NCBI RefSeq assembly: GCF_900102635.1
Contig: NZ_FMZQ01000013.1
Span: 62,001 to 126,000 of the forward strand
Direction of reading: 5' to 3'
Source: Ectopseudomonas chengduensis
GTDB taxonomy: Bacteria; Pseudomonadota; Gammaproteobacteria; Pseudomonadales; Pseudomonadaceae
Length of the DNA stretch: 64,000 bases
Shown here: one piece after another, positions 18,312 through 26,800 of the stretch
Layout of the letters: each line of letters opens with the position of its first letter
How positions within the stretch are numbered: the stretch's first letter is position 1
Translations under genes and position numbers: made by a program
The notes under the pieces: generated by a model
Database searches by the model: none
Told to the model about the DNA's origin: nothing
What the model saw: the letters and a program-made list of their open reading frames with translations, nothing else

Positions 18312-19304
18312 TTATTGCTGGTTGGCGGCTTGCGCGGCCTTGATCAGGTCGGCACCGATCTCGCCTTCGAACTTCTGCCATACCGGCTGCATGGCGTCGC
18401 GCCATTGGCCGCGCTGCTCAGGCGTCAGGGTCAGGATTTCGGTGGTGCCGGCTTCCAGGATGCGCTGCTTGTCGCCTTCGTTGAGGGCGTCAGCCTGTTT
18501 GTTCACCTCGACGGTGACCTCGGCGATGATCTTGTTCAGCTCGTCGCGTACGTCAGCCGGCAGCCCGTCCCAGAACTTGGTGTTGGTGATCAGCATGTAG
18601 TCCAGCAGGCCATGGTTGGACTCGGTGATGTACTTCTGCACTTCGTGCATCTTCTGGCTGTAGATGTTCGAGTAGGGGTTCTCGGCACCGTTGACCACGC
18701 CAGTCTGCAGGCCCTGATAGACCTCGGCGAAGCTCATCTTGCGCGGGTTGGCGCGCACGGCCTTGAACTGCTCTTCCAGTACGGCGGAAGCCTGTACGCG
18801 GAACTTCAGGCCACGGGCGTCCTTCGGCTCCAGCAGCGCCTTGTTGGCCGACAGCTGCTTCAGGCCGTTGTGCCAGTAGGCCAGGCCGGTGATGCCCTTG
18901 TCGGTCATGGAGGTCAGTAGTTTCTGGCCTTCGGGGCTGTTCTGGAAGCGATCGACTGCGGCCATGTTGTCGAACAGGAACGGCAGGTCGAATACCTGCA
19001 GTTGCTTGGTGTAATGCTCGAACTTAGCCAGGGACGGGGCGATCATCTGCACGTCACCGAGCAGCAGCGCTTCCATTTCCTTGCCGTCACCGAACAGCGA
19101 GGAGTTCGGGTAGACCTCGACCTTGACCTTGTCGCCCAGGCGCTCTTCAGCCAGTTGCTTGAACAGCACGGCACCCTGACCTTTCGGGGTGTGCTCGGCA
19201 ACCACGTGGGAGAATTTGATGACGATCGGGTCGGCAGCGTGAACCACGCCAGCGATGGACAGGGACAGAGCGCAAGCCAGCGCCTTGGCAGTCAGTTTGA
19301 ACAT
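18312..19304 (-). CDS. dctP: C4-dicarboxylate TRAP transporter binding protein DctP
   Basis: A 330-residue periplasmic protein. Residues 1-23 form a signal peptide (cleavage after VVHA). The mature protein shows TRAP binding-protein hallmarks: IKFSHVVAEHTPKGQGA at the start, the EVYPNSSLFGD segment, the conserved Arg in GLKFRVQAS that clamps substrate carboxylates, and NGAENPYSNIYSQKMHEVQKY. It delivers C4-dicarboxylates to DctQM. It is first in the operon behind a consensus sigma-54 promoter, with a leader of roughly 140 nt. Confidence 0.95.
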   Translation of the reverse strand: MFKLTAKALACALSLSIAGVVHAADPIVIKFSHVVAEHTPKGQGAVLFKQLAEERLGDKVKVEVYPNSSLFGDGKEMEALLLGDVQMIAPSLAKFEHYTKQLQVFDLPFLFDNMAAVDRFQNSPEGQKLLTSMTDKGITGLAYWHNGLKQLSANKALLEPKDARGLKFRVQASAVLEEQFKAVRANPRKMSFAEVYQGLQTGVVNGAENPYSNIYSQKMHEVQKYITESNHGLLDYMLITNTKFWDGLPADVRDELNKIIAEVTVEVNKQADALNEGDKQRILEAGTTEILTLTPEQRGQWRDAMQPVWQKFEGEIGADLIKAAQAANQQ

Positions 19305-19457
19305 GCGGATGCTTCCTCTTGTTGTGTTTATCGCATTGGCGCCAGTGGCGCTGCTAACGAACGGACAAGAGCAAGTCTAGGCGGCTTGGAGAAAAACGCC
19401 GGTGGCATCAGCGAGGCCTGGACTTGTGCTTGTGGGTTCGCTTGAGGCTAGCCTAGA

Positions 19458-19472
19458 GCAACCCTTGTGCCA
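19458..19472 (-). promoter_or_regulatory. Consensus sigma-54 promoter of dctPQM
   Basis: On the minus strand the sequence is TGGCAC-N5-TTGC, a perfect match with the -24 GG and -12 GC correctly spaced. Transcription would start near 19447, about 140 nt before the dctP ATG. DctD, encoded just upstream, is the expected activator. Confidence 0.85.
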
Positions 19473-19502
19473 GTCTGCTGCGAGCGAATGCCATGCATCA
19501 TG

Positions 19503-19525
19503 AAAAGCCCGTGGCTACGGGCTTT
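19503..19525 (-). terminator. Rho-independent terminator after dctBD
   Basis: AAAGCCCGT and its complement form a 9-bp stem with a 4-nt loop, followed on the minus strand by TTTT, about 75 nt after the dctD stop and just upstream of the dctP promoter. Confidence 0.78.
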
Positions 19526-19580
19526 GGCGGCGCTTGGTCTGAGGGCGCCCCTCGCTGTGGGGCGGTCTTTATCGATGAAG

Positions 19581-19598
19581 CTGGCGGTTTGCCGCCAG
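19581..19598. promoter_or_regulatory. Perfect palindrome, candidate DctD upstream activator site
   Basis: CTGGCGG-TTTG-CCGCCAG is a perfect 7-bp inverted repeat with a 4-nt spacer immediately after the dctD stop codon. It is about 135-150 bp upstream of the dctP start of transcription, a normal enhancer distance. It lacks a T-tract on the minus strand, so it is not the terminator. Assignment to DctD is inference. Confidence 0.4.
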
Positions 19599-20984
19599 TT
19601 AGTCGAAGTCCTCTGGCGAGCTTCCGCCAACGCCGGAGAAGGTCAGGCCATGTTTGCGCAGTTTGTCGTGCAGGGTCTTGCGCGGTACGCCCAGGGCTTC
19701 GGCCAGGCTGCGTAGCGAGCCGTGCGGACGGCTCAACTCGGCGGCGATCAGCGCGCGCTCGAAGGCTTCGACCTGCTCGCTGAGCCCGCCATTGACCGGC
19801 GGCAGACTGGGCGCGTTGCTGTCGAGTGCCAACTCCAGGCCCAGCGCAAAGCGCTCGGCGGCGTTCTGCAGTTCGCGCACGTTGCCCGGCCATGGATGAC
19901 GCAGCAGCAGCGCACGCTGCCCAGGTTGCAGTTCACGTGGCGCCAGGGCGTGGCGGGCGGCCGCCCCTTCGGCGAAATGCTGGAACAGCAGCAAGGCGTC
20001 CTCGCCGCGCTCGCGCAGCGGCGGGATGGACAGCGGTGCGACGTTGAGGCGGTAGTACAGGTCGGCGCGGAAACGCCCGGCGTCGGCAGCCTGGCGCAGG
20101 TCTTCCTTGGTCGCGGCGATCACACGGATGTCCAGCGGGATCAGCTGATTGCCACCCAGGCGTTCGACCACGCGCTCCTGCAGAAGACGCAGCAATTTGA
20201 CCTGCACGTCCAGGCTCATGCTCTCGATCTCGTCGAGGAACAGGGTGCCGCCATTGGCGAACTCGAACTTGCCGATGCGCCGTTTCTGCGCACCAGTGAA
20301 GGCCCCGGCCTCGTGGCCGAACAACTCGCTTTCCACTACCGATTCGGCCAGCGCGCCGGCGTTGATGGCGACGAAGGGGCCGTCGCGGCGGCTGGACAGA
20401 TCGTGCAGGGCGCGGGCGACCACCTCCTTGCCGGCGCCGGTCTCGCCCAGGATCAGCACATCGGTGGCGATGCTGGCAAGCGCACCGATCTGTTCGCGCA
20501 GGCGCTGCATGGCCGGCGATTGGCCAACCAGACGGCTGGACAGTTGCTGGCGGTCATTGAGCGCCATACGCAGGCTGCGGTTGTCCAGCACCAGGCGGCG
20601 CAGCTCCAGCGCGCGGCGTACGCTGTCAAGCAGGTCATCGTTGGCGAAGGGTTTTTCCAGGAAGTCGTAGGCGCCGGCGCGCATCGCCTGTACGGCCAGC
20701 GGCACGTCGCCATGGCCAGTGATCAGCAGCACCGGCAGCTCGGCATCACGCTCGCGCAATTGCTGCAGCAATTGCAGGCCATCGATGCCCGGCATGCGGA
20801 TATCGCTGACCACCACGCCCGGCCAGCCTGCCGGAATGCGTGCGGCCAGGCCCTGCGCATCGCCCAGGCTGAGCACCTTGAGCCCGGCCAGGTCGAGCGT
20901 CTGGCTGAGCGCCTGGCGCAGATGGGCATCGTCGTCGATCAGCAGTACCTGAATGCGGCTGTCGATGGCGCTGTCGCTGGTCAT
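19599..20984 (-). CDS. dctD: C4-dicarboxylate response regulator DctD (sigma-54 activator)
   Basis: A 461-residue NtrC-type regulator. The receiver domain has Asp61 as phosphoacceptor (VVVSDIRMPG). The AAA+ domain has Walker A GETGAGKE, the sigma-54 contact loop GAFTGA and GTLFLDEIES. A Fis-type HTH (LRSLAEALGVPRKTLHDKLRKHGL) ends the protein. It activates dctPQM when phosphorylated by DctB in response to C4-dicarboxylates. It overlaps the dctB stop by 4 nt (ATGA), and it lies directly upstream of the sigma-54 promoter it should control. Confidence 0.94.
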   Translation of the reverse strand: MTSDSAIDSRIQVLLIDDDAHLRQALSQTLDLAGLKVLSLGDAQGLAARIPAGWPGVVVSDIRMPGIDGLQLLQQLRERDAELPVLLITGHGDVPLAVQAMRAGAYDFLEKPFANDDLLDSVRRALELRRLVLDNRSLRMALNDRQQLSSRLVGQSPAMQRLREQIGALASIATDVLILGETGAGKEVVARALHDLSSRRDGPFVAINAGALAESVVESELFGHEAGAFTGAQKRRIGKFEFANGGTLFLDEIESMSLDVQVKLLRLLQERVVERLGGNQLIPLDIRVIAATKEDLRQAADAGRFRADLYYRLNVAPLSIPPLRERGEDALLLFQHFAEGAAARHALAPRELQPGQRALLLRHPWPGNVRELQNAAERFALGLELALDSNAPSLPPVNGGLSEQVEAFERALIAAELSRPHGSLRSLAEALGVPRKTLHDKLRKHGLTFSGVGGSSPEDFD

Positions 20985-22795
20985 GGCGAAGGATCCTCGG
21001 AAGGTTGCAGGTTGACGCCGGGAGCGGCCAGGCGCAGGCGTAGGGTGATCAGTGCGCCACCCTCGGGATGATTGGCCAGCAGTAGCTCGCCGTCCAGTGC
21101 GCGGATCAGGCTGTCGCAGATGGCCAGGCCAAGCCCCAGGCCTTGGGCGCTGGTCTTGGTGGTGAAGAAGGGCTCACGTGCGCGTGCCAGGGATTCGGCC
21201 GAGAAACCGGGACCGTTGTCGCGCAGCAGCAGGTCGAGGTGCTCGGCCTGATGTTCGAGGCTGATCCAGATACGTCGTGGTGGCGCCTTGGCGACCAGCG
21301 CATCGAGTGCGTTGCCAAGCAGATTGCCGAGCACCTGGCGCAGGCGTGTCTCACCGGCCTGAACCCAGAGGGTGGCATCCGGCAGGTCGCGAATCAGTTC
21401 TACGTCCATGGCCCGGCGGCGCTTGGCCAGCAGGGCCAGGGCATCGTCCAGCGCCGGTTGCAGGGCGACGCGCTCCGGCGCATGGCGGTCGCGGCGGGCG
21501 AATGCGCGCAGATGGGCAATGATCGAGGCCATGCGTTCGGTCAGCTCGCTGATCAGCTTGAGGTTGGCACGGGCATCGTCGTTGCGCTGGTGATCGAGCA
21601 GGGTGCTGGCATTTTCGGCGTAACTGCGGATCGCCCCCAGCGGTTGATTGAGTTCGTGGCTGATGCTGGCGCTCATGGTGCCGAGCGCCGACAGTTTGCC
21701 GGCCTGAACCAGTTCGTCCTGAGCGCGCACCAGTTCCTGCTGGGCCTGCTCGCGTTCGAGCACTTCCTGCTTGAGGCGGCTGTTGAGCAGCTCCAGATCC
21801 TGCGTGCGTTCGGCGACGCGCTGCTCCAGTTCGGCCTTGGCGCGAGCGTCCAGAGCAATGCGTTCCAGGTAATGACGGCGACGCAGGATCAGCAGGCCCA
21901 GCAACAACAGCAGCGCCAGCAGCGCGGCCGCCCCGACGGCCACGGCGCTACGCACGGGGCGGTCGAGGAGGATGCGTGGAGCGAGAATGCTCACCGTCCA
22001 GCCGGTTTCTTCCAGAGCGCGGCTTTGTGTCAGCCAGGCGTTGGGATCGATATCGAGCAGGGGCGGCGCCTGGGTCGGGTAGGGCTGGTTGGCGGCGATG
22101 GCCGATTGCTCGACGCGGTCCAGCGGGCGACTGGCGTGAAAGCGCCAGTCCGGGCGCGAGGTGAGGATGACCACGCCGTTGGTATCGGTCACCAGCAACT
22201 GTTCAGGCGTGTTGCCCCACAGCGTTTCGGTGTGGTCGAGGTCGACCTTGACCACCAGTGCGCCGATATTGTGGTCGTCCTCGTGCACTGGGTAGGCAAA
22301 GTAGTAACCGCGCTTGCCGGACGTTGTACCCAGGCCGAAGAAGCGTCCCAGGCGCCCGGCCAGCGCTTCACGAAAATACGGGCGAAAGGCGAAGTTGCCG
22401 GCGACGAAGCTGTCGGGCTTGTCCCAGTTGGAGGCGGCCAGGGTGACGCCGCGATTATTCATCAGGTAGATCACGTCGGCACCGGTCTGCCGCTTGATGC
22501 GCGCCAGCAGGCGATTGGCGGTGTCCAGTGCGGCAGGGTCTTCGGGCGCGTGCAGGGCTGCGCGTACACCTGGAAGATCACCGAGAATCTGCGGCAGCAC
22601 CTCGTAACGACGCAGCGTACCGAGCAGGTTGGCCACATACAGATCGAGGGTTTGCCGGTTCTGCTCGATCAGTACTTCGCGGTAGTAGCGCTCGGCCAGG
22701 AAGTGAACGGGCCACAGCAGTGGCGCAAGCAGCAGCGCCAGCAGCACGAGGCTGCGCCAGCGCAGGCGACGGGGAGTGGCAGTGTTCGTGCTCAT
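20981..22795 (-). CDS. dctB: C4-dicarboxylate sensor histidine kinase DctB
   Basis: A 604-residue membrane kinase. A TM helix near residue 25 is followed by a periplasmic double-PDC/Cache sensor (about 45-280), a second TM (about 290-312), a coiled coil, a HisKA domain with the H-box SISHELNQPLGAIRSYAEN, and a HATPase domain (NLLGNALDAL, DNGPGF, GLGLAI). It senses external succinate, fumarate or malate and phosphorylates DctD. The ATG at 22795 was preferred over an in-frame GTG at 22831, which would add 12 residues before the basic N-terminus. Confidence 0.94.
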   Translation of the reverse strand: MSTNTATPRRLRWRSLVLLALLLAPLLWPVHFLAERYYREVLIEQNRQTLDLYVANLLGTLRRYEVLPQILGDLPGVRAALHAPEDPAALDTANRLLARIKRQTGADVIYLMNNRGVTLAASNWDKPDSFVAGNFAFRPYFREALAGRLGRFFGLGTTSGKRGYYFAYPVHEDDHNIGALVVKVDLDHTETLWGNTPEQLLVTDTNGVVILTSRPDWRFHASRPLDRVEQSAIAANQPYPTQAPPLLDIDPNAWLTQSRALEETGWTVSILAPRILLDRPVRSAVAVGAAALLALLLLLGLLILRRRHYLERIALDARAKAELEQRVAERTQDLELLNSRLKQEVLEREQAQQELVRAQDELVQAGKLSALGTMSASISHELNQPLGAIRSYAENASTLLDHQRNDDARANLKLISELTERMASIIAHLRAFARRDRHAPERVALQPALDDALALLAKRRRAMDVELIRDLPDATLWVQAGETRLRQVLGNLLGNALDALVAKAPPRRIWISLEHQAEHLDLLLRDNGPGFSAESLARAREPFFTTKTSAQGLGLGLAICDSLIRALDGELLLANHPEGGALITLRLRLAAPGVNLQPSEDPSP

Positions 22796-22870
22796 GGCAA
22801 ACCGTGCAGAAATGATCGGCGCATTATGCACGTTAAGTGTGCGGCCGGTGATGGGCGCCGGCCGCTACCG

Positions 22871-23734
22871 TCAGTTCATGCGTTGCAGGCAGGCGTCCAG
22901 CGCCGTGCGCCAGTCCGGCAGGCGAATCTGCCAGGCTTGTTCCAGGCGCTCGCCGTCCAGGCGTGAGTTGAGCGGGCGTTGCGCCGGCGTCGGGTATTCG
23001 CTGCTGGGGATGGGGCGCAGCCTGGCGCAAGGCCTGCCGGCCGCGCGCAGATGCTCGGCGATGGCGCTGGCGAAACCGAACCAGCTGGTTTCGCCCTGGC
23101 AGGTCAGGTGGTAGGTACCCCAGCGCTGGCGTCCTTGTTGCCACTTTTCGATCAGCTCGGCGGTGGCGCTGGCGATGCTGCCGGCCCAGGTCGGCGCGCC
23201 GATCTGGTCGTCGACCACGCTGAGCTCTTCGCGCTCCTGCAGCAGGCGCTGCATGGTCAAGAGGAAGTTGCGCCCGTATTGCGAATAGACCCAGCTGGTG
23301 CGCAGGATCAGGTGATCGCAGCCGCTGATGCGCAGCGCCTGTTCACCGGCCGCCTTGCTGGCGCCGTAGACGCCCAGCGGATGTGGCGTATCGGCTTCAC
23401 GGTAAGGCGTGGTCTTGCTGCCATCGAAGACGTAGTCGGTGGAGTAGTGAATCAGCGGAATGTCCAGTTCGAAGCAGGCATCGGCGATGGCACGCGGCGC
23501 CTCGGCATTGATGGCGAAGGCCAGCTCGCGTTCCTGTTCGGCCTGGTCGACGGCGGTGTACGCGGCGGCATTGATTACCAGCGCCGGTCGCTCGCGCAGG
23601 ATGATGTCGCCCAGGGTTTCCGGGCGCGACAGGTCGAATGCCTGGCGACCGAGGCTGACCAGCTCGTGTTTGCTCAGGGCCAGTTGCAGTTCACGCGCGA
23701 CCTGACCGGTATGGCCGCTGATCAGAATCTTCAT
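22871..23734 (-). CDS. rmlD: dTDP-4-dehydrorhamnose reductase
   Basis: A 287-residue SDR enzyme that makes dTDP-L-rhamnose by NAD(P)H reduction of dTDP-4-keto-L-rhamnose, the last step of the pathway for LPS core/O-antigen and rhamnolipid precursors. Seen: Rossmann GHTGQVA near the N-terminus, HYSTDYVFDG, and the catalytic YGASKAAGE (Tyr-x3-Lys). The frame is open further upstream, but the ATG at 23734 overlaps the rmlC stop by 4 nt and gives the family N-terminus MKILISG. Last gene of rmlBACD. Confidence 0.94.
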   Translation of the reverse strand: MKILISGHTGQVARELQLALSKHELVSLGRQAFDLSRPETLGDIILRERPALVINAAAYTAVDQAEQERELAFAINAEAPRAIADACFELDIPLIHYSTDYVFDGSKTTPYREADTPHPLGVYGASKAAGEQALRISGCDHLILRTSWVYSQYGRNFLLTMQRLLQEREELSVVDDQIGAPTWAGSIASATAELIEKWQQGRQRWGTYHLTCQGETSWFGFASAIAEHLRAAGRPCARLRPIPSSEYPTPAQRPLNSRLDGERLEQAWQIRLPDWRTALDACLQRMN

Positions 23735-24279
23735 GCGAAGGTCTCGGCGTCGGTCAGACTCAGGCCCTGTTGGTCTTTGGCCGAGAGTTGTGGCGACAGA
23801 CCGTCGAGCGGCCAGTCGATGGCCAGTTGCGTGTCGTCCCAGCGGATGCAGCGCTCGTGAGCCGGGGCGTAGTAGTCGGTGGTCTTGTAGAGGAACTCGG
23901 CGTACTCGCTGAGCACCAGAAAACCGTGGGCGAAGCCTTCCGGCACCCACAGCTGGCGCTTGTTCTCGGCTGACAAATGCACGCCGACCCACTTGCCGAA
24001 ATTCGCCGAGCTGCGGCGTACGTCGACCGCGACGTCATAGACCTCGCCGGCGCTGACGCGCACCAGCTTGCCCTGGGCCTGCTGCAGTTGATAGTGCAGG
24101 CCGCGCAGTACGCCGCGCGCCGAGCGTGAGTGGTTGTCCTGGACGAACTCGCGGGTTACCCCGGTGGCTTCGGCAAAGCGCCGTGCGTTGAAACTCTCGT
24201 AGAAGAAGCCGCGTTCGTCACCGAATACCTGAGGTTCGAGAATCAGCACTTCCGGCAATGCAGTGGTAATCACCTTCAT
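23731..24279 (-). CDS. rmlC: dTDP-4-dehydrorhamnose 3,5-epimerase
   Basis: A 182-residue cupin-fold epimerase. Seen: DERGFFYESFN near residue 23, QDNHSRSARGVLRGLHYQ with the catalytic His, and YAPAHERCIRWDD. It converts dTDP-4-keto-6-deoxyglucose to the L-rhamno epimer. The ATG at 24279 is preceded by a GAGGAAC Shine-Dalgarno sequence; upstream in-frame codons lie inside rmlA. It overlaps both neighbours by 4 nt (ATGA), indicating tight translational coupling. Confidence 0.95.
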   Translation of the reverse strand: MKVITTALPEVLILEPQVFGDERGFFYESFNARRFAEATGVTREFVQDNHSRSARGVLRGLHYQLQQAQGKLVRVSAGEVYDVAVDVRRSSANFGKWVGVHLSAENKRQLWVPEGFAHGFLVLSEYAEFLYKTTDYYAPAHERCIRWDDTQLAIDWPLDGLSPQLSAKDQQGLSLTDAETFA

Positions 24280-25148
24280 GGGAGTTCCTCGGCAAGCTTG
24301 TACAGGTACTGACCGTAGCCGGTCTTGCCCAGTGCCTTGGCGCACGCGAGTAGTTGTTCGCGGTCGATCCAGCCCTGCTGGTAGGCGATCTCTTCCAGGC
24401 AGGCGACCTTCAGACCCTGGCGTTTTTCTACCGTCTGCACGTAATGCGAGGCATCCAGCAGGCTGTCGTGAGTGCCGGTGTCGAGCCAGGCGAAGCCTCG
24501 ACCGAAACGCTCCACGCGCAGGTCGCCACGGGCCAGATAGGCGTTGTTCACGTCGGTGATTTCCAGCTCGCCGCGTGGCGAGGGCTTGACCGCCTTGGCG
24601 ATCTGCACCACATCGTTGTCGTAGAAATACAGGCCGGTCACGGCAAAGCTGGACTTGGGTTGTGCCGGTTTTTCCTCGATCGACAGCGCATTGCCAGCCG
24701 CATCGAATTCGACCACGCCAAAACGTTCGGGGTCGCTGACCCAGTAGCCGAAGACCGTGGCGCCGCTATTGTGGGTGGCCGCGCGCAGCAGCTTCTCGGT
24801 GAAGTGCTGACCATGGAAGATGTTGTCGCCGAGGATCAGGCATACCGAGTCGTCACCAATGAACGACTCGCCGATCAGGAAAGCCTGCGCCAGGCCGTCG
24901 GGAGAAGGTTGCTCGGCATACTGCAGTTCGATGCCGAACTGGCTGCCGTCACCGAGCATCTTGCGGAAGTTGGGCAGATCTTCGGGGGTGGAGATGATCA
25001 GAATCTCGCGAATGCCGGCCAGCATCAGCACCGACAACGGGTAGTAGATCATCGGCTTGTCATAGATCGGCAGCAGTTGCTTGGACACGCCGAGGGTAAT
25101 GGGGTGCAGGCGGGTGCCGGAGCCACCGGCGAGGATGATGCCTTTCAT
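24276..25148 (-). CDS. rmlA: Glucose-1-phosphate thymidylyltransferase
   Basis: A 290-residue nucleotidyltransferase. The N-terminal MKGIILAGGSGTRL is the nucleotide-binding signature; PMIYYPLSVLMLAGIREILII and FAWLDTGTHDSL follow. It forms dTDP-glucose from dTTP and glucose-1-phosphate, the first step of dTDP-rhamnose synthesis, and in the family is feedback-inhibited by dTDP-L-rhamnose. The ATG at 25148 was chosen for the family N-terminus. A REP-type palindrome lies in the 87-nt gap to rmlB. Confidence 0.95.
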   Translation of the reverse strand: MKGIILAGGSGTRLHPITLGVSKQLLPIYDKPMIYYPLSVLMLAGIREILIISTPEDLPNFRKMLGDGSQFGIELQYAEQPSPDGLAQAFLIGESFIGDDSVCLILGDNIFHGQHFTEKLLRAATHNSGATVFGYWVSDPERFGVVEFDAAGNALSIEEKPAQPKSSFAVTGLYFYDNDVVQIAKAVKPSPRGELEITDVNNAYLARGDLRVERFGRGFAWLDTGTHDSLLDASHYVQTVEKRQGLKVACLEEIAYQQGWIDREQLLACAKALGKTGYGQYLYKLAEELP

Positions 25149-25171
25149 GTTTTCTATGTTCCTTGTCGATG

Positions 25172-25226
25172 CGTAGGGCGGGTGCAACCCGCCGCTGCCT
25201 GGCTGGCGGGTTGTACCCGCCCTACG
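25172..25226. repeat. REP-type inverted repeat between rmlB and rmlA
   Basis: Two 22-nt arms, 25172-25193 and 25205-25226, form a near-perfect inverted repeat (arms begin CGTAGGGCGGGT). The same family recurs at 39896-39960. It sits inside an operon, so it could attenuate or stabilise the rmlBACD transcript. Confidence 0.8.
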
Positions 25227-25235
25227 TCTTGAGCT

Positions 25236-26297
25236 CTAGAGTGCTCCGAGTCGCTGGCCCTGATAGCTACCATCCTGCACGCGGCGGCACCAGTCGAGGT
25301 TGTCCAGGTACCACTGCACCGTCTTGCGCAGCCCGGTTTCGAAGGTTTCCTGCGGTATCCAGCCCAGCTCGCGCTCGATCTTGCCGGCGTCGATGGCGTA
25401 GCGCAGGTCATGGCCCGGGCGATCCTGCGCATAGGTGATCAGGTCTTCATAGCGCGCGATACCGGCCGGCTTCTGCGGCGCCAACTCTTCCAGTAGCGCG
25501 CAGATGGCGCGCACCACATCGAGGTTCTTCTGCTCATTGTGGCCGCCGATGTTGTAAGTCTCGCCGACCTTGCCCTCGCTGACCACCTTGAGCAGGGCGC
25601 GCGCGTGGTCTTCCACGTACAGCCAGTCGCGTACTTGCTGACCATTGCCGTACACCGGCAGCGGTTTGCCCGCCAGGGCGTTGAGGATCATCAGCGGGAT
25701 CAGCTTTTCAGGGAAATGATAGGGGCCGTAGTTGTTCGAGCAGTTGCTGATCAGTACCGGTAGACCATAGGTGCGCTGCCAGGCGCGTACCAGATGGTCG
25801 GACGCCGCCTTGCTCGCCGAATACGGTGAGCTGGGCGCGTAAGGGGTGGTTTCGGTAAAGAGATCGTCGACGCCATGCAGGTCGCCGTATACCTCGTCGG
25901 TGGATATGTGATGGAAACGAAAGGCCGCCTTGCGCTCAGCGCTCAGGCCAAGCCAGTAGGCGCGGGTGCTTTCCAGCAGGCTATAGGTACCGACGATATT
26001 GGTCTGGATAAAGGCCGCTGGGCCATCGATGGAGCGGTCGACGTGGGACTCGGCGGCCAGGTGCATGATGGCGTCGGGCTGGAACTCGGCCAGCGTCTGC
26101 GCGACCACAGGGCTGTCGGCGATATCCGCCTGGACGAAGCGGTAGCGCGGGTTGTCATCAACGGGGGCAAGCGATTCCAGGTTGCCGGCGTAGGTCAACT
26201 TGTCGAGGTTGAGTACGTCATGCTCGGTACTTTGGATCAGGTGGCGAATCAGCGCCGAACCGATGAAGCCGGCGCCGCCGGTAACAAGAATGCGCAT
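25236..26297 (-). CDS. rmlB: dTDP-glucose 4,6-dehydratase
   Basis: A 353-residue extended SDR. Seen: GGAGFIGSALIRHL NAD-binding motif at the N-terminus, STDEVYGDL, and the catalytic YSASKAASDHLV. It produces dTDP-4-keto-6-deoxyglucose, the second step of the pathway. It is first in the rmlB-A-C-D set. In P. aeruginosa the order is B-D-A-C as I recall, so the gene order differs here. dctB follows rmlD on the same strand after a 75-nt gap. Confidence 0.95.
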   Translation of the reverse strand: MRILVTGGAGFIGSALIRHLIQSTEHDVLNLDKLTYAGNLESLAPVDDNPRYRFVQADIADSPVVAQTLAEFQPDAIMHLAAESHVDRSIDGPAAFIQTNIVGTYSLLESTRAYWLGLSAERKAAFRFHHISTDEVYGDLHGVDDLFTETTPYAPSSPYSASKAASDHLVRAWQRTYGLPVLISNCSNNYGPYHFPEKLIPLMILNALAGKPLPVYGNGQQVRDWLYVEDHARALLKVVSEGKVGETYNIGGHNEQKNLDVVRAICALLEELAPQKPAGIARYEDLITYAQDRPGHDLRYAIDAGKIERELGWIPQETFETGLRKTVQWYLDNLDWCRRVQDGSYQGQRLGAL

Positions 26298-26393
26298 CTG
26301 CTCATAACCTCGCTATGTAACCTTTCGCCATACCCACGAGCCGAGTGCGGTAAGTGCAATGAACAAGCGACGGATGTGGGCAGGAGCAAAAAC

Positions 26394-26419
26394 AAAAAAG
26401 GCCTGCATGAAAGCAGGCC
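26394..26419 (-). terminator. Rho-independent terminator after tRNA-Thr
   Basis: On the minus strand GCCTGC and GCAGGC flank a 6-nt loop and run into six T residues, about 12 nt after the tRNA 3' end. Confidence 0.85.
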
Positions 26420-26430
26420 CTGATATTAGA

Positions 26431-26506
<76 letters not shown>

Positions 26507-26800
26507 ACTGAAGGGCCGCCATTATATCCATTCATCGGCCTGAGTAAAGCCACCTTCGAGCCAGGTTTTTCCGGGCTCGGCTATCAGAAGCTTCTGGCTT
26601 ATGCACAAAGAGAAGGCGCGTGCGACGGTGGCGCACCGGCTCTGTGCATTCGATCACGATTTTTCGCAAGTTATTGTTTTTGCTAGGGCTTCGAAGGCTG
26701 TTCGAAAAATGATCAGATGTCTACGAGGCAATTCCCAAGTGGCTTTGCAGCATTTGCCCAGAAAGGATCAACAGAGTTATCCACAGCTTCTGTGTGCAAC
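26507..26800. other. Non-coding gap between tRNA-Thr and the methyltransferase, with two DnaA-box-like sites
   Basis: No convincing gene is seen. Two 9-mers fit the DnaA-box consensus TTWTNCACA on the + strand: TTATGCACA at 26599-26607 and TTATCCACA at 26777-26785. The stretch around 26665-26710 is locally AT-rich. This is not oriC by gene context (no dnaA or rpmH here). Confidence 0.4.

Noticed and set aside
26507..26800. Chromosomal origin
   Set aside because: Only two DnaA-like boxes and no dnaA, rpmH or gidA context.
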